Assembly (NCBI GenBank): GCA_029706075.1
Contig: JAINUG010000196.1
Coordinates: forward strand, 519,501 to 583,500
Direction: 5' to 3'
Length of the DNA: 64,000 nucleotides
Origin: Aldrovandia affinis
Taxonomy: Eukaryota > Chordata > Actinopteri > Notacanthiformes > Halosauridae
Each line of letters begins with the position of its first letter. Position 1 is the stretch's first letter. The notes beneath the pieces were generated by a model, which saw only the letters and a program-made list of their open reading frames with translations, did no database searches and had not been told where the DNA came from. Positions 58,325-64,000 of the stretch are shown here, one piece after another. The position numbers and the translations under genes are program-made.

Positions 58325-58445
58325 ACACAGAGCTGCTGGCACATGCCAAACCCATGCAGGCATAGGTCCCCCCTTCCCCTGGGGACAAACAGCTAATCAC
58401 TGCCCCAAACAGGACTCCAGCCCAGAGCTGGAGTAAAATGTCCGG
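58325..58445 (-). repeat. Fragment of second SINE family, minus strand
   Basis: The inverse reads GGGGCAGTGATTAGCTGTTTG then CCCCAGGGGAAGGGGG, matching the body of the copies at 13,945 and 57,541 (quoted motifs split). No tRNA-like head was recognised. Confidence 0.6.
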
Positions 58446-61400
58446 TAACAACAGGTGACACAAATTAGTGTTAACAGTATTTTATCTAAATAAACAAAAA
58501 TCTGAATTAAATCAAATTTTTGTTGAAATTACAAATAACAAGATGTTATTAAATCTGCCACAATAAGTTTTTACAAGGAGTAATGCATCAGCATTTAAAA
58601 AACAAATACCAGCCAGAAAGCCACCACATTTCAAGAATGACCCTAATGCGGTGCTGGATTAAGAATATAAATTTAGTCCAGTGTTTTTTACGGCCTGCCT
58701 TGTTGTCATGCTAGCTATCTGGACCATGAAACAATATGATGCAGGGTTTATAGAGAAATTATACAACTCTAAAAGTGATGGTATTCATCTTTTGGATAGT
58801 ATTAGACAGCCAGAAAGCTACTTACCACCGAAAAGCAGATGGTGTCTATCCAGTTTTTTTAACATGTGCTATTGGCTGAAATTGAATCACAAGTGCACAT
58901 CCTTATATGTCTAAAATAATGATGTTACTTGCTGCGTGGTCTGCAATTGGCAACGATGAACAGATGGTGTTATTGGGCCTTTATTGTGTGGCTGTGTGAA
59001 GTTGTATGTGTTTTCTGGGAGTTTATATTATGTTTGAGGGTACATAAGTTAATGTTTGTAAGGACTAAGAGTCTCTGGCCATTGTAGTTATTTCTGTATT
59101 TCTGTGGGAGGCCTTGAAAAGTTGCAAACTCTCGGTGCTGTATAGGTATGGGGTATGCCCCACCAACCTGTAAACAAGGCATACCTGCCAACTGAATTAA
59201 AAAATGCTTTATTGGGGCCATGCAAAGCCAAGGAAAACGGTTTTAAAATGGCTTTGTTTTCTGTTGCAATATATATTTGAGGACACCTAGTAATCAGCCT
59301 GGTGCACGCAAATAGCGGCCTGTAATATGTATTTTAATGAGCACTTTAGTGAATCGTCTTTGAGTCCCCCCATCTCATTTCAATAATGATTCCAGTGGCA
59401 GGGTAGGCTTCCAATACAAGTAATATGATATGATATTCCACAAATGGCATAATTACCTCAACCTACTAAACCGGTTTTCTTGACAGGTATATAAATCACC
59501 AAGCACCAACACACCACCCTTTCAGTTTTTTCCTTTTTATTTTGTCCACATTTGGGGTCAGCACCCTCCTACTTACGTCCAGGTGTGACTCTATCTCGGA
59601 CTCCAAGGCCAAATTCAATGTATCAATTGCAATGCCTGATTTTTTAAATACAATTTGTTTAAGCACATTTTGTTTGTGTGTGAATTGATTTACTGAAACG
59701 CCATTAAAAAAGGTGATGGATACGACCTTAATGACAGGCTTGTACAGAGTTACAAGCAAGGAGACCTGTGCATTTTGCTGCAGCAGTCTCCCACTACCTC
59801 ACCAGGTGGAGCCAATCTTATTATCTTGTCTCTCTTATGAGAGAATGTATCAATCATCATTATGCCTCTTGCTGAAAATATAATTTTGCTTGAACTCTTT
59901 GCCTAAACCCTTCTGTAGTGTAATATATATGTCAACAAACACATTTTCAACATAAAATGTATTTACATATAGCTACAAAAATATACTTGCTGTACATCTG
60001 TGAAATAAAATTGCTAAATTCGGTCAAAATTATGTCAGGTTACAATTAAACTTTCATCAATATAATTCAAAGAAACTATACAAGCACTGTTCCAAAGCAA
60101 TGCTTCCCATATTTTATGTCAATTCTTCTGCTCACTATATACAGTAAGTCACTATGTACACACGGGAAGCCGGCAGGAGCTGGCCACATACATAAGTTTC
60201 TCTATATGTATCAGAGTTACGGTTAACAGCTTGGCGAGTTCTGTCTCGGAGGAGGTGGTTTGGCACCTTCATCACTGCCGGTCTGATTGTTGCAGCAACA
60301 TAAGATATATGGTTCATACCTGTGTTTCACTAGGACTACACCACTGCTCGCAACCAAATCTTAATATAGCTGGAATGTTCCACAATGTTCTTCAAACATT
60401 CCTTGTTAGCTAAAAATAAGGCAAGCTGTGTTTTAACACCCCAGACACAGTTTCAGGGAAAACAGGTCAGACTTTATTTATCTTTCACGGAGGTCAGAAA
60501 GAGTAAACGCTGATGAAATTCAGTAGCACCTCTGATAGGAAAAGGTCTCAAATCTGGCCCAAACTCTGTCCAGCTACACAATGAGCCAATACTGCTACAG
60601 ATGCAGAATATAGCAGTCACAGAGGAAATAGCTAATCTAGAACCACCTACCTTTGACATTGAAATGGATCAGTGGTCGCAGCTGTCCGGTCAAACAGTGT
60701 GACGTGAGTGTTCTTCCCTGCAGCTTTTTAGGAAACTAAATCTGTTCCTCCTTACCTGCAGGCCATTATCAGTTCCTACATACCAGTACAAGCTCCAAAC
60801 ATCTGGTTGCTGAATGGTTCATCAAGGTTCTACTAACTATTTCACATTTGCGTAGAGTAGACATCATTGCTTGAACTAATAGTTATTTTGAAGGATAACA
60901 AGACTGCCCTATTGACCAGATAATATAATCTGAACAGAATTGTGTTATTTAGTTGCACATGGCAATTATTCACTGTCATAAGATGCATATGTAATTATGC
61001 AGAGTCATATGCACAAGGGGCAGAGAAAGAATGGTATCATCATCAATCTACGTAGATGCCTAACTCTGTTTTGGTACAGACAACCTTGAGACAGGGGGTC
61101 AGTTTTACTTGACATATAGATAAGACTGGAACAAATTAGCCTCATGCTGGTACTATGCCAGAGTGTGTACTGTGCTGCTCTGTCACCATATAAATATGTA
61201 TAATATACTGCAGTAGATTTGACTGCCTGTGTATGCTTGAATCCCTGACGTCTCTCATAAACTGAAAACTCCTGAGAATGGTTGTCCCCTAACAGTTGTC
61301 TTGCTTCCCCAATGTGCCTCTCTTCTTCACTAGCCTCCCAGTGGTGGAATGAGCTAGGTCTGTGGCAAACACGTAACAATGATCCTTACATTGCTTTTAT

Positions 61401-64000
61401 GATAAAGATGTCCAACATAACAATAGCAACCATGGGGCACTAATGATATTCCGCTCAAACCCCACCTGGTAAGACTACTTCTTACTTTCCAGATCCAATG
61501 CATATGGCACTTAGCTCCTGACACCACAACTCCACTCACGCTGAGCATCACCCAATGTGCCATAGTGACATAGTGAGGTGCTGGTGGCTTGGAGAGTGCC
61601 TGGGAAGTATGGTCTGGCTGTGGCTGCAGAGGGATGGAGGCCTGGAAAGCATGGATTGACTGTGGCTATATAGCGATGGTCTCCTGACATGTGTGGCCTG
61701 GCCTAAGTGCCTTCCTCTCCTCCTCACACAGCTGATGGATGGTGGCATTAATGGGTGCCAGACAATGCCATCAATTATGGTTTTGCAGCTTCCGTACCAG
61801 TCAGCATCCCGCACTGGGCAGACTGACCAATGATAGTTGGGCTAAACACATCACAGAAACATATTGCTCAGCCCAGTGCTCTTCCTCCCCAGGTTGAGAA
61901 CAGCTTGGATCCTTCCTGCTTCTTGGACTGCAGCACTGGACCACAGGTGAGGCGACAGCCAGGCAATGATGGAGGCAGGGAAGGGGTTCTCAGCCTCTGG
62001 CTCCCTGGGATATCACAACCGAAGGATGCACAAGTAGGCTACTTTCATGAACTCCCAACCTATTTACAACTTCTACAAATAACATTTACATGAACATGAT
62101 TACATGTGATCATCTGAGTTCATTGATAATATTGATGCTGCTTGGAGTTTCCTGATGGATATACCATTGTGGAGAGGGTCTGAGAGGAGAGGTTTGTACA
62201 GTAGCTCCCTTGGGCAGCATGGCCTGTAAAACCTTTAGCAAAAAGGGGCCAGGAGTTCCTCAGTGCACTCATATTAATAAGAAGCCAGTGTTCCAGTGAA
62301 GACAAATATTAATGTAGAACAGAACAGTCACACACCATAGAATATATTTAAAATACGAAGAACGTATGATGAATTATGTGTCATGATGCTGAATGTAAGT
62401 GTAAAGTGAGATTTTCTTATTCTTCCCAAGCAGATCTTGACATTCCATGGAAAAATTGAATTTGAATATACTTATGTATTTTCCTAAGCTATTTCAAAGG
62501 TATTAAATGATGTCTTATGATCAAACTTTTTTTCTTTGTGCATGCACATTCATTTTGATCCATAATTGTTTTAAGATTTCAAAAATAAACATCATACATT
62601 TGTATAGCTCAAAGCTAAAGGAAAAGCTATTTCCCTGCTCCCCTCTTGTCATTGTCCACTGCCACACATTCAATTATGAATCTGACACTTCCAGGCTGTG
62701 ATTCGTCTCGCCAAAACATTGACTCTTGTTTCCTGGCCTCTCTCATAGGCCCACAGGGTCCTGGCAAGTCGAGGGCTGCCACACAGGAGCTGCCACAACA
62801 AGAGCTATCATGAACATATATAACCTCCCATATGCATTCAGTTTGACTGATGCCTGTTTAGAAAACAAGAATCCGGTTACTATTCAATAAATAAAATCTG
62901 GTTAATTATTGAATTATAATAATGAACAATAATGAACCAAAATCTGGTTAAATTAAATAACGTTATTTTATTGACTTTGCATTTCTTCCCAATCATATAC
63001 AGCTGCATATGTATACGTTCAATTCACATATTCAATGGTTTCTTTCTCAAAGGTACAACAGCACTTCCCCATGTGAACCTGCAGTTTTATGGTAAAATGT
63101 CAAATTCCTTAACCATGATTATACACTAAAAAGATCATATTTGAATAACTGGTCAGCTACAATATATTTGAAACTGACATCCATCAATCTCTGTTATAAA
63201 AAAAAGTGGGAAACAGTGGGCTCTGTCTTCAGACACTGTCCAAGATATGGCTATTTATTATGCAAAAAAACAACAACAGAGGAATGCCTGAAAAAGACAT
63301 GCATTTGTGAGCGGGAAAACTTTTATAAAAGGTGTAATAATGGGTTAAAGCTGAAAGATGAAACGGTTCTGGAGTTTATAGAAGCCTGGCAAAAGTGTAG
63401 TGTTTGTGCCTGTGAAGAAAGATGTTTTAATGATAGTAGTTATAAATAGGAGTTACGATGGAATTTTAATCATTAAAATCCAGTAGCCATTAGCCAACAA
63501 CAAAGGGAGAATTCAGAGAAAGGCGAAGGGAGGAATACTCCGGAGAGTATTGTTGCCGTGCGAACGGGGAATGGCACAGTGAAGCTGAGGACACATTAAA
63601 AGCATTTAAGTGACAAATGGCTTGGAGAAAAAAATGCTCAGGCACTTACAGCATAATTGCATCTGCCCAGTCAATTTATTTTACCATGGAAATACTTATA
63701 ACAGTAAAATAGAAAAATTAAAAAGACAACATCTTGGTTGGGCCCATTCTGCAATTTTACCCTTTGCTCTGAGGTAACTGAGAATTACTGCCTAATGCAT
63801 ACACAAATGTATGTACACCAATAAATGCCTGTGGAAACAATACTTTAATTTTCCTGTTCCTTTATTCAAATAATTGCAAATATAATGACCATGTAATGAC
63901 TTCCTTGTTGATTCTATTTGCAATGACCTTAGAGGATGCCATTCTATTAAAATGTCAACTGTATTTCTTTCCATTGTGTAAAGTAGCCCATTTGAGGGTT
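58446..64000. other. Unassigned right end; possible regulatory patch 63,470-63,660
   Basis: No gene recognised. At 60,474-60,830 the minus strand has several donor-like CAG/GTAAGG and AAG/GTAGGT sites and an AATAAA near 60,475, but no consistent frame. At 63,470-63,660 a high-complexity, repeat-free patch contains TTTTAATCATTAAAA, TAATTGCATCTGC and AAATGGCTTGGAGAAAAAAA words, typical in look of conserved developmental enhancers. The Cys-rich 102-residue ORF at 63,141-63,449 matches no family known to me. Confidence 0.3.

Noticed and set aside
63141-63449. Cysteine-rich 102-residue ORF
   Set aside because: The Cys spacing matches no family I know, there is no signal peptide, splice sites or coding bias, and flanking DNA is AT-rich. 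It is kept only as a note.
1-64000. A novel defence, biosynthetic or other multi-gene system
   Set aside because: All recognisable coding sequence belongs to transposons or retrotransposons, and no set of intact neighbouring genes exists in the window.

Overview
The window looks like repeat-rich, non-coding genomic DNA from a ray-finned fish. The evidence is: vertebrate-type LINE fragments (L2-like and CR1-like); tRNA-derived SINEs whose 3' end carries the L2-type stem-loop GCTCTGGATAAGAGC and a (TGTAA)n tail, as described for eel UnaL2/UnaSINE; a 5S-rRNA-derived SINE3-like repeat; and many Tc1/mariner, hAT, piggyBac and Gypsy elements. An elopomorph such as an eel is a plausible source, but this is inference. 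I see no intact host protein-coding gene. All well-supported coding sequence is transposon-derived and broken. A 121-bp minus-strand exon candidate (55,247-55,367) and a CpG-dense block with an exon-like donor (10,300-11,640) are the best hints of a host gene, probably one with long introns read on the minus strand.

Layout. 1-470: N-terminal part of a hAT/ZMYM-type transposase-like protein, minus strand, running off the left edge. 2.2-3.8 kb: microsatellite, a SINE interrupted by a 169-bp MITE, and a Tc1-like remnant. 3.8-12.1 kb: mostly unique sequence with a tRNA-derived SINE head and the CpG-dense block. 12.15-18.9 kb: one CR1-like LINE split by a SINE, a 1.6-kb fold-back Tc1 and two inverted non-autonomous DNA transposons. 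19.2-20.2 kb: solo LTR. 22.8-23.7 kb: CA repeat, L2 3' end, SINE. 24.46-29.87 kb: two inverted hAT copies with a 173-bp tandem array between them; the second copy holds a scrambled Gypsy fragment. 31.4-34.4 kb: 5S-derived SINE, MITE, solo LTR. 34.67-43.39 kb: a hAT element bounded by an 8-bp duplication, containing a decayed transposase and a 5-kb chromodomain Gypsy. 47.4-49.0 kb: piggyBac-type element. 49.2-50.0 kb: L2. 50.79-51.98 kb: solo LTR with an internal minisatellite. 56.7-58.4 kb: Tc1-type MITE and a SINE cluster. The remainder is unassigned.

The genes do not form a pathway. The story is layered insertion: target-site duplications and restored reading frames give an order of events at several loci (Tc1 into LINE, MITE into SINE, Gypsy into hAT). 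Many boundaries were set by eye from target-site duplications and terminal repeats. Family names given as '-like' rest on motif recognition, not on a database search.
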